Shown: positions 10,481 through 18,659, numbered from the stretch's first letter. The stretch: DNA of 64,000 nucleotides from Pseudomonadota bacterium (GCA_018241725.1 JAFEDI010000110.1:1-64000), one strand, 5' to 3'. The notes: generated from the sequence alone by a model not told the origin. Translations and numbers: made by a program.

Positions 10481-10756
10481 TCAGCAGCCCCTTGCAGCCG
10501 CGGTCTGGCCGCAGGCCAGCTTGGTGGGCGCGGCGACTGCCGGAGCCTGCTCAATGCTGCGGTTGGCCGCCACCGGCTGGGCGCGCGGACCGTAGCTGAC
10601 CGGCTGGACGACAACCTGAGCCTCGCCGCTGGCGAGGGCGGCGCGCTTCAGCTGGCGGCCATGTTCGATCAGGTACCAGTCGGGACCAGCAAAGGCGGTG
10701 GTAGCCGCGAACGCACCCAGCAGGGCAAGCGCGAGGCTGACAAAACGGCGGAACAT
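10481..10756 (-). CDS. Small secreted protein, unknown function
   Basis: A protein of 91 residues. The ATG at 10756 has GAAAGGA 8 bp upstream. A clear signal peptide covers residues 1-23 (FVSLALALLGAFAATTAFA). The mature part of about 68 residues begins GPDWYLIEHGRQLKRAAL. It contains two cysteines close to the C terminus, which could form a disulfide. No family recognised. The gene has its own strong terminator and an AT-rich upstream region, so it looks like an independently expressed unit. Confidence 0.55.
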   Translation of the reverse strand: MFRRFVSLALALLGAFAATTAFAGPDWYLIEHGRQLKRAALASGEAQVVVQPVSYGPRAQPVAANRSIEQAPAVAAPTKLACGQTAAARGC

Positions 10757-10953
10757 GAGACGAATCCTTTCTCCGATAAAAATCACTAGGCGATCAGCAT
10801 CTGTTCCGCGGTGCCGGTTCTGTCGCCGACAACCTGCAGGAACAAGGAACCAACCGCCTGCATGTTCCGTACCAGTTATATAAATTTTGTTATATCAACT
10901 ATTAGAGTGCGCTCCACAGTTTTGTGGCAGACATGAACGTGCCACTTTGTAAT
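10757..10953. other. AT-rich intergenic region with direct and inverted repeats
   Basis: No gene is seen here. It contains a direct repeat of GTTATAT (10875-10881 and 10889-10895) and an inverted repeat GTGGCA/TGCCAC (about 10924-10945). It is the most AT-rich stretch of this part of the window and probably contains the promoter of the small secreted-protein gene at 10756. Confidence 0.4.
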
Positions 10954-10976
10954 AAACCACACCATGATTGTGGTTT
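10954..10976 (-). terminator. Probable terminator hairpin after the AraC-type gene
   Basis: AAACCACA (10954-10961) pairs with TGTGGTTT (10969-10976) around a 7-base loop. On the minus strand the stem ends in TTT then ATT, about 25 bp past the AraC-type stop codon. The T run is short, so termination strength is uncertain. Confidence 0.5.
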
Positions 10977-10999
10977 TTGATCCATCGCGGCGGCGCGCA

Positions 11000-12013
11000 T
11001 CAGCGCCCCATGCGCCGCAAGGTGTCCGACGGGTTCTCGGCAAAGCGCGCCCGGTAGCGCGCCGCAAAGACACCGAGACTGTAATAGCCCCACTGCTCCG
11101 CAATCGCCGCGACGGTGCTCTCCGGCGGGGCCGCCAGCAGCGCCTGGCGCACGCCCTGCAGGCGCGCCTCACGCAGGAAGGCCATCGGCGTGGTGCGGCG
11201 GAACTCCCGGAATGCGCCGCTGAGCGCCCGCACGCTGATCCCCACCGCTGCCGCCACAGCGCTCAGGGTCGGCGCCTCGCGGGCATGCTCGCGCATGTAC
11301 TGCTCGGCCTGCCGCACATAGCGCGGCGCCAGCGCACACGGGCGGGCCGGCAGCTCGCCCCAGCGGCGGGTCCACTCCATCAGCATCTGGGTGCCGAGCA
11401 TCTCCTCCAGCTGGCGCCCCAGCGGCCCCTCGCTGACCTGGCGCGGATACTCCGCCACGCAGCGGCAGCAGTAGGCGAGCAGCGCATGCCACGGCGAACC
11501 GGCGCCGCCGAAGCGGATCTTCAGGCGCCACAGGGCATCGTGAGCCGGCTGGCCGGTCCACCGCAGGTAGAGCTCCTCCAGGTAGCGGTGCGGGAAGGTG
11601 ATGTTCACCTGCAGGTGGTCCGGATCGAAATCGGCCCAATATTCGGTGCGGCTGGTATCGACGAGAAAACTCTCACCGGCCGCGGTCTCGGCCGGCTCGT
11701 GACTGTCGACCCAGTGCCTGCCGGCGCCGCGCACGGTAGTCAGCGCCATGCCCATCCCGGCCCCTTCCGAGAAGTCGCTGAGATGGACGGGAATGCCATA
11801 GGAGAAGCGGCTGAGGATCATGCTGCCGATATGCACCGCGTGCAGGTCGGAGCTCGGCACCAGGATGTTGCCGGTGGGGCGCACCGAATAAGGCATGTAG
11901 ACGCGCCGGGTCCACGCCTCCAACTCGTCGAAGTCGCGGGTGACGATCAGTTGGTGGGCGTCGGTCGGCCGTCCGCCGGCGTCCACGACGAGGGCATTGC
12001 ACAGGCTTTCCAT
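11000..12013 (-). CDS. AraC-family transcriptional regulator
   Basis: A protein of 337 residues. The N-terminal two thirds are a cupin-like sensor domain (SYGIPVHLSDFSEG, HWVDSHEPAETAAGESFLVD, each seen in part). The last 100 residues are the paired helix-turn-helix of AraC proteins (LSAVAAAVGISVRALSGAFREF, then GYYSLGVFAARYRARFAENPSDTLRR). The overall shape fits the AraC_binding_2 group that often controls aromatic or aliphatic catabolic genes. The SphA/MetA-type outer-membrane protein gene lies 58 bp upstream on the same strand, with the serine hydrolase gene beyond it. The regulator may control those genes. Confidence 0.9.
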   Translation of the reverse strand: MESLCNALVVDAGGRPTDAHQLIVTRDFDELEAWTRRVYMPYSVRPTGNILVPSSDLHAVHIGSMILSRFSYGIPVHLSDFSEGAGMGMALTTVRGAGRHWVDSHEPAETAAGESFLVDTSRTEYWADFDPDHLQVNITFPHRYLEELYLRWTGQPAHDALWRLKIRFGGAGSPWHALLAYCCRCVAEYPRQVSEGPLGRQLEEMLGTQMLMEWTRRWGELPARPCALAPRYVRQAEQYMREHAREAPTLSAVAAAVGISVRALSGAFREFRRTTPMAFLREARLQGVRQALLAAPPESTVAAIAEQWGYYSLGVFAARYRARFAENPSDTLRRMGR

Positions 12014-12071
12014 GGCAGCTCCCAGGACCTTGCGACCGCCCCGGGCGGCGCTCCCGGGGCGAAGGGCGAAC

Positions 12072-12965
12072 TCAGAACACTTTCAGCAAGCGCAGGTTGA
12101 GCCGCGCGTCCTCCTTGACGCCGCTGCGGACGGACAGATCCCGCCCCAGCGAGGTCAGCACCTGCCAGCCCGGCGCCACGAAATGCGCCACGCTCAGCAA
12201 GGCCTTGCTACGGCGCTGGCGGTCGCCCTGGGCGATGCCGTCGATCTCCGTCTCACCGCCGCCCGCCTGGGACAGCATGCCGCCCACCCACGTGGCCGCG
12301 CCGAGATTGTAGCGAAGGTGGGACTGCAGCTCCCAGGCCGGGCGCTGCCGGAGCGTCGCGCCGGTGGGGCCATAGTCGCCGTTGCGACCGAAGACCTGGC
12401 CGTCGGCGATCAGGTCCAGCGTGAAGCGCTCCGACAGCGGCGTGATCCAGCCCGTCTGCAGCGCGAACTTCCAGCGGTTCTCGCCGAAGGGATTGAGCGG
12501 CGCGTTGCGGTCGTAGCGGCCGGTGGGCAGCCACAGCCAGGGCGTCACCGCGAAGGCGCGGCGGCCTTCCGGATCCTTCATCAGGTGAATGGTGGACGCC
12601 AGGATCAGGTCGCCGACGCCATTGGTGGCGTCCACGCCGGCCAGGTCGCCGCCGGTATGCACGCGGCCGAAGGGCAGCAGGAACTGGGGCGCCATGGTCA
12701 GGCCGCCGACGTCCACGTAATGCACGCCACGCAGGATGCCCACGTCCGCCTCGACGCGGGCCTGGTCGGCCACTTTCTTGCCGCCGGCGTAGAGCTGGCG
12801 ACCCTCGGTATGCTGGTAGTAGCCGACGGCGAGGCTGGTGCCAGCCGGCAGGTAAGTGTAGTCGCCGGCATCGATGGTCACGGCACAAGCCAGTCCGGGC
12901 AGGGCGAGGGCCACGGCGCAGGCAGCAGCGTGCCCGCGACGGCCCATGGGGGTACGTCGTTTCAT
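12072..12965 (-). CDS. SphA/MetA-type outer-membrane transporter-like protein
   Basis: A protein of 297 residues with a signal peptide (residues 1-28, ending PGLACA), then the start seen in this family (VTIDAGDYTYLPAGTSLAVGYYQ, seen in two parts). The rest alternates as an outer-membrane barrel and ends in LLKVF with a terminal phenylalanine. It matches the phenol-degradation MetA/SphA family, found beside catabolic genes and thought to help hydrophobic substrates through the outer membrane. GGAGAG precedes the ATG. It lies between the serine hydrolase and AraC genes, all on the minus strand. Confidence 0.8.
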   Translation of the reverse strand: MKRRTPMGRRGHAAACAVALALPGLACAVTIDAGDYTYLPAGTSLAVGYYQHTEGRQLYAGGKKVADQARVEADVGILRGVHYVDVGGLTMAPQFLLPFGRVHTGGDLAGVDATNGVGDLILASTIHLMKDPEGRRAFAVTPWLWLPTGRYDRNAPLNPFGENRWKFALQTGWITPLSERFTLDLIADGQVFGRNGDYGPTGATLRQRPAWELQSHLRYNLGAATWVGGMLSQAGGGETEIDGIAQGDRQRRSKALLSVAHFVAPGWQVLTSLGRDLSVRSGVKEDARLNLRLLKVF

Positions 12966-13110
12966 GTCTCCAACTCTCCTCTGGTGGCGGCGGCCGTCTC
13001 TCGCGTTCGGGACGGCCTGACGCCTGGGGCCTACTGTGGCAGGCCCCGGATCGGGTCTTGCCTTGTTCCGGCAGTCGCCTGTCGCGCGCCGGCAATTTTT
13101 CGGAAGGGGT

Positions 13111-14292
13111 TCAGCGGTGGTGGTAAACCGCCGTCTCGAACTCCACGAACTGGGGGTAGGACACGCAGTCCTGGAAGGGCAGCAACTGGGTCGCCCAGTA
13201 GCCGCCGATGCCAGTCTGGCGGTCGATCCAGTAGAAGGAATTGGCCAGCCCGGCCCAGGCCAGGGAATTGGCCGGGCGGCCCGACGGGGTCGGCGCCCGG
13301 TTGGTCATGAAGGTGTAGGCCCAGCCCTTCGGCACGCCGGGGAAGAAGCTGCCGGCATTGGCGAGGGACGGAATCGACGTGGACCAGCCCGTACATTCGA
13401 GGGAGCCGAGCCCATCGCGGGCCATCAATGCCACGGTTTCCGGGCGCAGCACGCGGCCGTGGGGGCCCGCGCCGTCGTTGAGGAGCATGCGGATGAACTT
13501 CATGTACTCGCCGACCGTCGCATACAGCCCATGGCCGCCGCAATCCATTGCCGGCGGCTGCGGCAGCACCAGCTCGGGCAGCGGGCTGAGCGCGCCGTTG
13601 GCGGCCCGCTCGTGGATGCTCACGCGACGGTCCCGCATGGACTCGGACATCGTGAAGCCGATGTCGGCCATGCCCAGCGGCGCGAAGATCCGCTCCTTCA
13701 TCACCTCGCCAAGGCGCTGGCCGCGCAACGCCTCCACCACCAGGCCGAGCCAGTCGATGTTGACGCCGTAGGTCCACCGCTCACCCGGATCGTGCAGCAG
13801 CACCGTGCGGATGGACGGAAACTCGCACGACACGATGGTCGGGATCTCCTTCGCCGTGCGGTACTGCAGGTCATCGTGGCTGAAGAACTCGTAGCCGAGA
13901 CCGGAGGTGTGCAGGAACAGGTCGTTGATCGTCACCTCGCGCTTCGGCGGCCGCGTGCGCGGCTGGCCCGCTGCGTCGAAACCGTCGAGCACCTGCAGCT
14001 CGGCAAACTCCGGCAGGTACTTGCGCACTGGATCAGCCAGGGACAGGCGCCCCTCCTCGACGAGCTGCATCGCGCAGGTGCCGGTCAGCGCCTTGGTGGT
14101 GGAAAAGATCGCGAAAACCGAATCCAGCGTCATCGCCGGCTCGGCGTCCAGCTCCCGCAGGCCCGCACAGCCTTCGTAGAAATTACCGTCCCGGTCGGTG
14201 GCCATCGCCACCACGCCGGGCACGCCGCCCGCCCGGTTCACCGCCTGGTCCAGTACGGAATCCAGGACGGCCGTCAACGTGCTTACCGTCAT
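13111..14292 (-). CDS. Serine hydrolase, beta-lactamase class C/esterase type
   Basis: A protein of 393 residues; the ATG at 14292 follows a GAGGAGA site. It has the class-C/EstB-type layout: nucleophile serine and lysine in FSTTKALTG (S-x-x-K), the tyrosine in WTYGVNIDWLG, and a GHGLYATVGEYMKFIRMLL segment. No signal peptide is visible, so it is probably cytoplasmic. Cytoplasmic members of this family are mostly esterases rather than true beta-lactamases. It is upstream of the SphA-like and AraC genes and may be part of a small ester-utilisation unit. The substrate is unknown. Confidence 0.88.
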   Translation of the reverse strand: MTVSTLTAVLDSVLDQAVNRAGGVPGVVAMATDRDGNFYEGCAGLRELDAEPAMTLDSVFAIFSTTKALTGTCAMQLVEEGRLSLADPVRKYLPEFAELQVLDGFDAAGQPRTRPPKREVTINDLFLHTSGLGYEFFSHDDLQYRTAKEIPTIVSCEFPSIRTVLLHDPGERWTYGVNIDWLGLVVEALRGQRLGEVMKERIFAPLGMADIGFTMSESMRDRRVSIHERAANGALSPLPELVLPQPPAMDCGGHGLYATVGEYMKFIRMLLNDGAGPHGRVLRPETVALMARDGLGSLECTGWSTSIPSLANAGSFFPGVPKGWAYTFMTNRAPTPSGRPANSLAWAGLANSFYWIDRQTGIGGYWATQLLPFQDCVSYPQFVEFETAVYHHR

Positions 14293-14491
14293 GCCTTGTC
14301 TCCTCATATCGTTGTGGTCCGCTTGACGCGCCCGCCCTGAAACCCGGAGGCCGGGCGGGCGGAAGGACGATATGTCGGGACAAGGCTGCCGCCTGTCCGG
14401 AAACGGCAGGCGGCTATCGGGATCTGGCAATTATTGGTGGATTACATGTGATCTCCGCGGCCACCGCCGCGACAGTGCAGGCCGCGCCTGC

Positions 14492-14800
14492 CTACAGCGT
14501 CGTCAGCCGCGCCAGCTGGCGGCCGAACAGGGCCGTTGCCAGCAGCAGCACCGGCGTGATCGTGATGAAGGCGTACAGCACGCGGCGGATCAGCGGATGG
14601 GCGCTGTTGGCCTCGATGAAATGGCGGATCACCAGCCAGCCCTTCAGCCACAGGATGGCGGCCACCAGCCATTGCAACCCGGCCTGGCCGTGCAGCACGT
14701 GGCCCAGCAGCAGGGACAGCCCGGTCAGCGCAAGCAGGCCGAGCCAGGTCTTGACGAGCGGCGCCAGCGGGGCCGCCGATTCACGATGCATGTCGTTCAT
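14492..14800 (-). CDS. norF: NorF-like small membrane subunit (cytochrome oxidase subunit IV family)
   Basis: A protein of 102 residues starting two bases after the NorE-like stop codon, so the two are clearly co-translated. It has three membrane helices (WLGLLALTGLSLLLGHVL, WLVAAILWLKGWLVIRHF, LYAFITITPVLLLATALF) and the W-LKGWLVIRHFIEA pattern of the prokaryotic subunit-IV/NorF group. NorF accompanies NorE and supports nitric oxide reductase activity in denitrifiers. The catalytic norCB genes are not in the window. Confidence 0.75.
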   Translation of the reverse strand: MNDMHRESAAPLAPLVKTWLGLLALTGLSLLLGHVLHGQAGLQWLVAAILWLKGWLVIRHFIEANSAHPLIRRVLYAFITITPVLLLATALFGRQLARLTTL

Positions 14801-14802
14801 GC

Positions 14803-15426
14803 TCACACCAGCACGTAGAAGAAGGAGAAGATGACCAGCCAGATGATGTCGGTGGCGTGCCAGTAGCAGGCCAGCGCCTCCAGGCCGCTGTAGTCGTCGG
14901 CGGAATAACCGCCGGCCAGGTGGCGCGCCAGCACCCACAGGATGCCGAGGATGCCCCACACCGCATGCACCATGTGGTTGAAGGTCAGGTAGTAATAAAC
15001 GCCAGAGAAGATGCCGGCCTGCCCGTCGATGCCGTGGGCCAGGTTCCACTGGATCTCGACGATCTTGGCGAGCGGATAGCCCAGCGCCAGCACCAGCCCG
15101 CCGACCAGCCAGGCGATCGACGCCCTGCGCCGCCCGGCGCGGATCAGCGCCGTGGAGCAGGCGATGCAGAAGCTGCTGCTGATCATCACCAGCGTGATGA
15201 CCGTCCCCAGCGTGGCGGACAAGCCCTCCGCCCCCTTCTCGAAGGCCTCCGGGAAATGGGCACGGGCGACGAAATAGACGGCGAAGAGCACCAGAAACTC
15301 GACGAACTCGCAGCCGATCCCGACCCAGATCCCCTTGTTGCCGGGAATCCGCCCGCCCGGCGCCTCCTCGAAGCCCGGTCCCGCTACGGTTGCAGTCATG
15401 GTATCGGCAGTCATCATTTTCCCCAT
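14803..15426 (-). CDS. norE: NorE-like heme-copper oxidase subunit III family protein
   Basis: A protein of about 207 residues with five or six membrane helices (GCEFVEFLVLFAVYFVARAHFPEAF, VITLVMISSSFCIACSTAL, WLVGGLVLALGYPLAKIVE, FNHMVHAVWGILGILWVLARH, WHATDIIWLVIFSFFYVLV, each seen in part). It contains the subunit-III histidine/tryptophan pattern YWHATDIIWL. Short members with this shape are NorE, an accessory factor for nitric oxide reductase. The start is uncertain: ATGs at 15426, 15417 and 15414 are all possible. Upstream lies a perfect FNR/NNR-type palindrome, as expected for expression under low oxygen or NO. Confidence 0.8.
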   Translation of the reverse strand: MGKMMTADTMTATVAGPGFEEAPGGRIPGNKGIWVGIGCEFVEFLVLFAVYFVARAHFPEAFEKGAEGLSATLGTVITLVMISSSFCIACSTALIRAGRRRASIAWLVGGLVLALGYPLAKIVEIQWNLAHGIDGQAGIFSGVYYYLTFNHMVHAVWGILGILWVLARHLAGGYSADDYSGLEALACYWHATDIIWLVIFSFFYVLV

Positions 15427-15506
15427 TGCTCGGCAGCCGCCATTCTTCGCCACCGGCCCGGCCACAGAAGGAACAGATGAAATGGTTTACTGCCGATACA
15501 GATCGG

Positions 15507-15528
15507 GGAATTGACTCCGGTCAATTCC
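15507..15528. promoter_or_regulatory. FNR/DNR/NNR-type binding site upstream of norEF
   Basis: GGAATTGAC-TCCG-GTCAATTCC is a perfect 9-4-9 palindrome containing TTGAC-N4-GTCAA, the core of Crp/Fnr-family sites used by FNR, DNR and NNR. Its centre is about 91 bp upstream of the assigned norE start. A site centred 41.5 bp before transcription would leave a short leader, and a weak -10 (TAAACC on the minus strand) is in the right place. Confidence 0.75.
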
Positions 15529-15567
15529 GTCGCCGGCGGCGGGGAAACACCGTCGGCAAGCGACGGC

Positions 15568-16452
15568 TCAACGGCCGAACACCCGTGCGCAAGCCAGGAA
15601 ATGGGGCAGGCAGGGATTGTCGTTGCCGGCAGCCCAGATGACGCCCTGCTCGACCATCCGCGTCACAGAAATCGCCCGGAACACCGCGCCCGGCAACTGC
15701 ATCTTGCTCATCGACCAGGGCACCAGCGACACGCCGAGACCTTCCGCCACCAGATTGACGATGGTCTGCTGCAGATGGGTTTCCAGGCGGATGCGCGGCT
15801 CGAAGCCGCTCTCCCGGCAGCAGCCGATCACCAGTTCGTGCAGCGCCGGCGCCGTCGCTGCGGGGAGCGTGATGAAGGGCTCGCCGGCGAGGTCGGCGAC
15901 GGCGACCTCCGTCTGCCGGGCCAGCGGGTGAGCGGCCGGCAACACGGCGCACAGCGGCTCCGCGTGGATCGGCAGGTATTCGAGTCCCGCAGGCCGCTGC
16001 CACGGAAAGGCAATGCCGACATCCACCTTGCCGGAGATCAGTACATCGTTCAGCTCCCGCGGGAGCACCTCGTTCAACTGCACGTCCACCTCCGGTGCCC
16101 CATCACCGTAGGCCTTGATCAGCGGCGGCAGCACACTCCATGCGGCGCTCATAGTGAAGCCGATGCGCAGAACCCCGCGCTCGCCGCGTTCGGTGGCCTG
16201 CGTGCTGCGCACTGCGCCGTCCAGCGCCTCGATGATGCGGACGGCCTGCTGATGGAAATGCCGCCCTGCAACCGTCAGCTCCACCTGCCGCGAGCTGCGC
16301 TTGAACAGCGTGACCCCGAGTTCTTCTTCGAGCGCCGCGATCTGCCGGCTCAAGGGCGGTTGCGAGATGTGCAACAGCGCGGCAGCGCGCCCGAAATGCA
16401 GCGTGTCGGCCAGGGTTACGAAGTAGCGGAGCTGGCGAAAGTCGATGGCCAT
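15568..16452 (-). CDS. LysR-family transcriptional regulator
   Basis: A protein of 294 residues with the start at 16452 (MAIDFRQLRYF), the classic LysR N terminus. Helix-turn-helix at residues 4-62 (LHFGRAAALLHISQPPLSRQIAALEEELG, in two parts), then a two-lobed effector domain (VLRIGFTMSAAW, DVGIAFPWQRPAG, LVAEGLGVSLVPWSM). It belongs to the BenM/CatM-like side of the family by the SQPPLSRQI helix. It is divergent from the AEC transporter gene, 95 bp apart, and probably controls it. A palindrome just ahead of its start codon could be an autoregulatory site. Confidence 0.9.
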   Translation of the reverse strand: MAIDFRQLRYFVTLADTLHFGRAAALLHISQPPLSRQIAALEEELGVTLFKRSSRQVELTVAGRHFHQQAVRIIEALDGAVRSTQATERGERGVLRIGFTMSAAWSVLPPLIKAYGDGAPEVDVQLNEVLPRELNDVLISGKVDVGIAFPWQRPAGLEYLPIHAEPLCAVLPAAHPLARQTEVAVADLAGEPFITLPAATAPALHELVIGCCRESGFEPRIRLETHLQQTIVNLVAEGLGVSLVPWSMSKMQLPGAVFRAISVTRMVEQGVIWAAGNDNPCLPHFLACARVFGR

Positions 16453-16454
16453 TG

Positions 16455-16469
16455 ATACGGATTCCGTAT
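16455..16469. promoter_or_regulatory. Probable LysR operator
   Basis: ATACGG-ATT-CCGTAT, a perfect 6-3-6 inverted repeat that also reads as ATAC-N7-GTAT, the form of a LysR T-N11-A box. It lies in the LysR/AEC divergent region only 3 bp from the assigned LysR start, so binding would block LysR synthesis. It is about 80 bp from the transporter start. Confidence 0.5.
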
Positions 16470-16547
16470 TGATCAAGCACACATATAACATTGGACTGCA
16501 TCGATTTGGAATCCTAAGCTGCAGCGAGTCTTCCCACCGCCACCGCC

Positions 16548-17477
16548 ATGTCTTCCATCATCAACGTCGTCCTGCCGATCTTCGGACTCATCCTGGCCGG
16601 TTATGTGTGCCGCCGCAGCCGCTGCCTCGGCGAAACGGCCTCCGCCGAGCTCAACCGCTTCGTCGCCTGGCTGGCGCTGCCGGCCCTGCTGTTCAAGGTG
16701 ACGGCCACCGCCACCTGGGCGCAGATCTGGCAACCGGGCTTCGTCGCCTCGGTCGGCGCGGGCTGCGCGCTGGTCTTCGGCGCCACCGTCGTCCACCGCC
16801 TGCGGCGCGCGCGCGGGCTGGCCGATGCCAGCATCGACGGGCTCAGCGCCGCCTATTCCAACACCGGTTTCCTGGGGATTCCCCTGTGCGTGCTGGTCCT
16901 CGGCGACGACGGCCTGCTGCCGGCCATCGTCGCCACGCTGATCGTGGCCTGCCTGCTGTTCGCCGTCGGCATCGTCCTCGTCGAGATCAGCCTGCAGACC
17001 GAAAAACACCCCTTGCGGGCCGCTGCCAAGGTGAGCCGCGCGCTGCTACGCAATCCCCTGCTGGTCGCCCCGCTGCTGGGCGCCGGCTGGGCCACCGGCG
17101 GCCTGCCGCTGCCGGCGCCCGCCAACCAGTTCCTGAGCCTGCTGGGAATGGCGGCGACGCCCTGCGCCCTCGTTTCGCTGGGCGCCTTCCTGGCCCACGA
17201 GCAGAGCGGGCGGAGCGATGGCACTGCGGGGCTGGTGTTCGCCAAGCTGCTGCTGCAACCGCTGATCACCGCCTTCTTCGCGTTCCGGGTGTTCGAGCTG
17301 CCAGCCCTGTGGGCTCACTCGGCCCTGCTGCTGAGCGCGCTGCCGACCGGCACCGGCCCCTTCATGCTGACCAACTTCTACGGTCGGGATGGCGCGCTGG
17401 TGTCGCGCGTGATCCTGCTGACGACCCTCGGCTCATTGGTCACCATTTCGGCCTGCCTGTATCTGCTGGCGCAGTAG
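16548..17477 (+). CDS. AEC-family transporter (auxin efflux carrier/malonate type)
   Basis: A protein of 309 residues with about ten membrane helices and no signal peptide. Family features are the opening VVLPIFGLILAGYVCRR, FVAWLALPALLFKVTA, the AYSNTGFLGIPLCVLVLG segment with its NTGF motif, and the second repeat LLLSALPTGTGPFMLTNFYG. AEC proteins move small organic anions such as malonate or dicarboxylates across the inner membrane. The divergent LysR gene, not a nearby enzyme, is the only clue to the substrate. Confidence 0.88.
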   Translation: MSSIINVVLPIFGLILAGYVCRRSRCLGETASAELNRFVAWLALPALLFKVTATATWAQIWQPGFVASVGAGCALVFGATVVHRLRRARGLADASIDGLSAAYSNTGFLGIPLCVLVLGDDGLLPAIVATLIVACLLFAVGIVLVEISLQTEKHPLRAAAKVSRALLRNPLLVAPLLGAGWATGGLPLPAPANQFLSLLGMAATPCALVSLGAFLAHEQSGRSDGTAGLVFAKLLLQPLITAFFAFRVFELPALWAHSALLLSALPTGTGPFMLTNFYGRDGALVSRVILLTTLGSLVTISACLYLLAQ

Positions 17478-17484
17478 GGGGCGG

Positions 17485-17521
17485 GGATCAACCCGCCACG
17501 CCGGGCGGCGGGCTGATCCCT
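17485..17521. terminator. Bidirectional hairpin between convergent genes
   Basis: GGGATCA-A-CCCGCC pairs with GGCGGG-C-TGATCCC with one mismatch in the stem. It lies between the AEC transporter stop (17477) and the TorF porin stop (17541). There is no T run in either direction, so it may act with Rho or as an mRNA end protector. Confidence 0.55.
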
Positions 17522-17540
17522 CACACCATCAAGGCCCGTC

Positions 17541-18455
17541 TCAGAACCCGTAGCTGATCAAGCCCACCAGCTTGCTGACCTGGTTCACTCCGAAGCGGTT
17601 GTCGCCGCCGATGATGCCTTGCAGCGTCCACGTCAGGCCGGTGCTGCCGATGGGTTGGGACAGGCCGAGGACGAGGTGGCGGAAGCCGTCGCTGATCGGC
17701 CCCTTGCCGGCGAAGCAGCCGTTGACCACGAAGGCGGTGCCCGGCGCGCAGGACGCACCGCTGGCGGCATCACCGGTGCCCAGGTACTTGCCCTCCCGCG
17801 CGTAGGTGTACCAGCCGAGGCTGGCCGTGAAAGTAAGTTCGGCCGGCAGCGGGCGAGTGTAGTTGAGCGTCCAGTAGGTGTCGCCGCGGTTGCCCCACAC
17901 GGTGTCGTTGAGCAGGGTCTGCGCGTTCAGCGCGTATTCCTGCCAGGCCAGGCCGAGCTTGGTCTCGGTGGCGTTGGCGTGGCGGCCGTTGAGGTAGTAG
18001 TAGGCGGTCAGACCCAGAGTGTAGGAGACGTCACCGAGCTTGCCGGTGTAGCCGCCGTAGAGATCGTTCTCCACCGACTTGCCGTCCTGGAAGTCGCTGA
18101 CCGCCACGTTGCCGGTGGCCGCGTATTGGTCGTAGGAGCGGCCCAGCTGCTTGTACGAGTAGTTGATCGCCGACGCCCAGTAACCCAGGTAGAAGCCGCT
18201 TTCGTGGGTGAAATCGACGCCCCACTGGGGTGTGAAGCGGTCCGACTCGGGGGCGTCCGCCCCCTGGTTGCCGAGGCCGGGCTTGGCGTTGCCGTAGGTC
18301 GTCGTCGCGCCGCGCAGGTAGTAGCGGCTGGCGAGATCGACATGCCCAGTGAGGGTGTAGGGCGGCGCGGCTTCATCGGCCGCAAGGACGGGACTGGCGG
18401 AACTGGCGAGGAGGGACAGGGCGCACAGGGACCCTGCGATGGCTTTATCAAGCAT
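17541..18455 (-). CDS. TorF-family putative porin (guanidine-region copy)
   Basis: A protein of 304 residues. A signal peptide covers residues 1-25 (LLASSASPVLA) and is followed by a barrel that opens YTLTGHVDLASRYYLRGATTTYG and closes with LVGLISYGF. The opening strand with its SRYYLRG box and the evenly spaced aromatic strands match the TorF/Gcw_chp putative porins. A GTG at 18458 is an alternative start one codon earlier. The gene is divergent from the guanidine operon. It has its own sigma-54 promoter at 18505-18520 and shares the intervening NtrC-like boxes. Inference: it is an outer-membrane channel induced under nitrogen limitation, possibly for guanidinium. Confidence 0.82.
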   Translation of the reverse strand: MLDKAIAGSLCALSLLASSASPVLAADEAAPPYTLTGHVDLASRYYLRGATTTYGNAKPGLGNQGADAPESDRFTPQWGVDFTHESGFYLGYWASAINYSYKQLGRSYDQYAATGNVAVSDFQDGKSVENDLYGGYTGKLGDVSYTLGLTAYYYLNGRHANATETKLGLAWQEYALNAQTLLNDTVWGNRGDTYWTLNYTRPLPAELTFTASLGWYTYAREGKYLGTGDAASGASCAPGTAFVVNGCFAGKGPISDGFRHLVLGLSQPIGSTGLTWTLQGIIGGDNRFGVNQVSKLVGLISYGF

Positions 18456-18504
18456 CACGAGAGAAGACTCCGATTAAGGTTCCGGATATGCGCGCCGTCC
18501 TCCT

Positions 18505-18520
18505 AGCAAAAAGCGGGCCA
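18505..18520 (-). promoter_or_regulatory. Sigma-54 promoter of the TorF porin gene
   Basis: On the minus strand this reads TGGCCCG-CTTT-TTGCT, one base away from the TGGCACG-N4-TTGCW consensus, with GG and GC at the correct 10-base spacing. Transcription would start near 18494, giving a leader of about 40 bases before the porin start codon. NtrC-like boxes lie 90-140 bp upstream, a normal enhancer distance. Confidence 0.7.
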
Positions 18521-18611
18521 GCCGGCGCGGGGCAGCAGCGGGCCGACTTTTGCATATACATGGCAGGCACCTCCGCCACGCCCCATTCGGGCGCAGCCCA
18601 CCCTCGAACGA

Positions 18612-18659
18612 TGCACCCGCGGCGTGCCTGCCCATTCCGGGCGGCACCACGGCGGTGCA
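18612..18659. promoter_or_regulatory. Tandem NtrC-like enhancer boxes
   Basis: 18643-18659 reads GGCACC-ACGGC-GGTGCA, 11 of 12 matches to the NtrC consensus TGCACC-N5-GGTGCA. 18612-18628 reads TGCACC-CGCGG-CGTGCC, 10 of 12. The two start 31 bp apart, about three helical turns, the geometry of classical NtrC enhancers. They sit between two divergent sigma-54 promoters (18505-18520 and 18771-18786) and could serve both. The assignment is by consensus and by context of nitrogen genes. Confidence 0.65.

Noticed and set aside
13111-14292. True class C beta-lactamase
   Set aside because: There is no signal peptide, and the neighbours (SphA-like protein, AraC regulator) suggest a cytoplasmic esterase rather than a periplasmic antibiotic-resistance enzyme.
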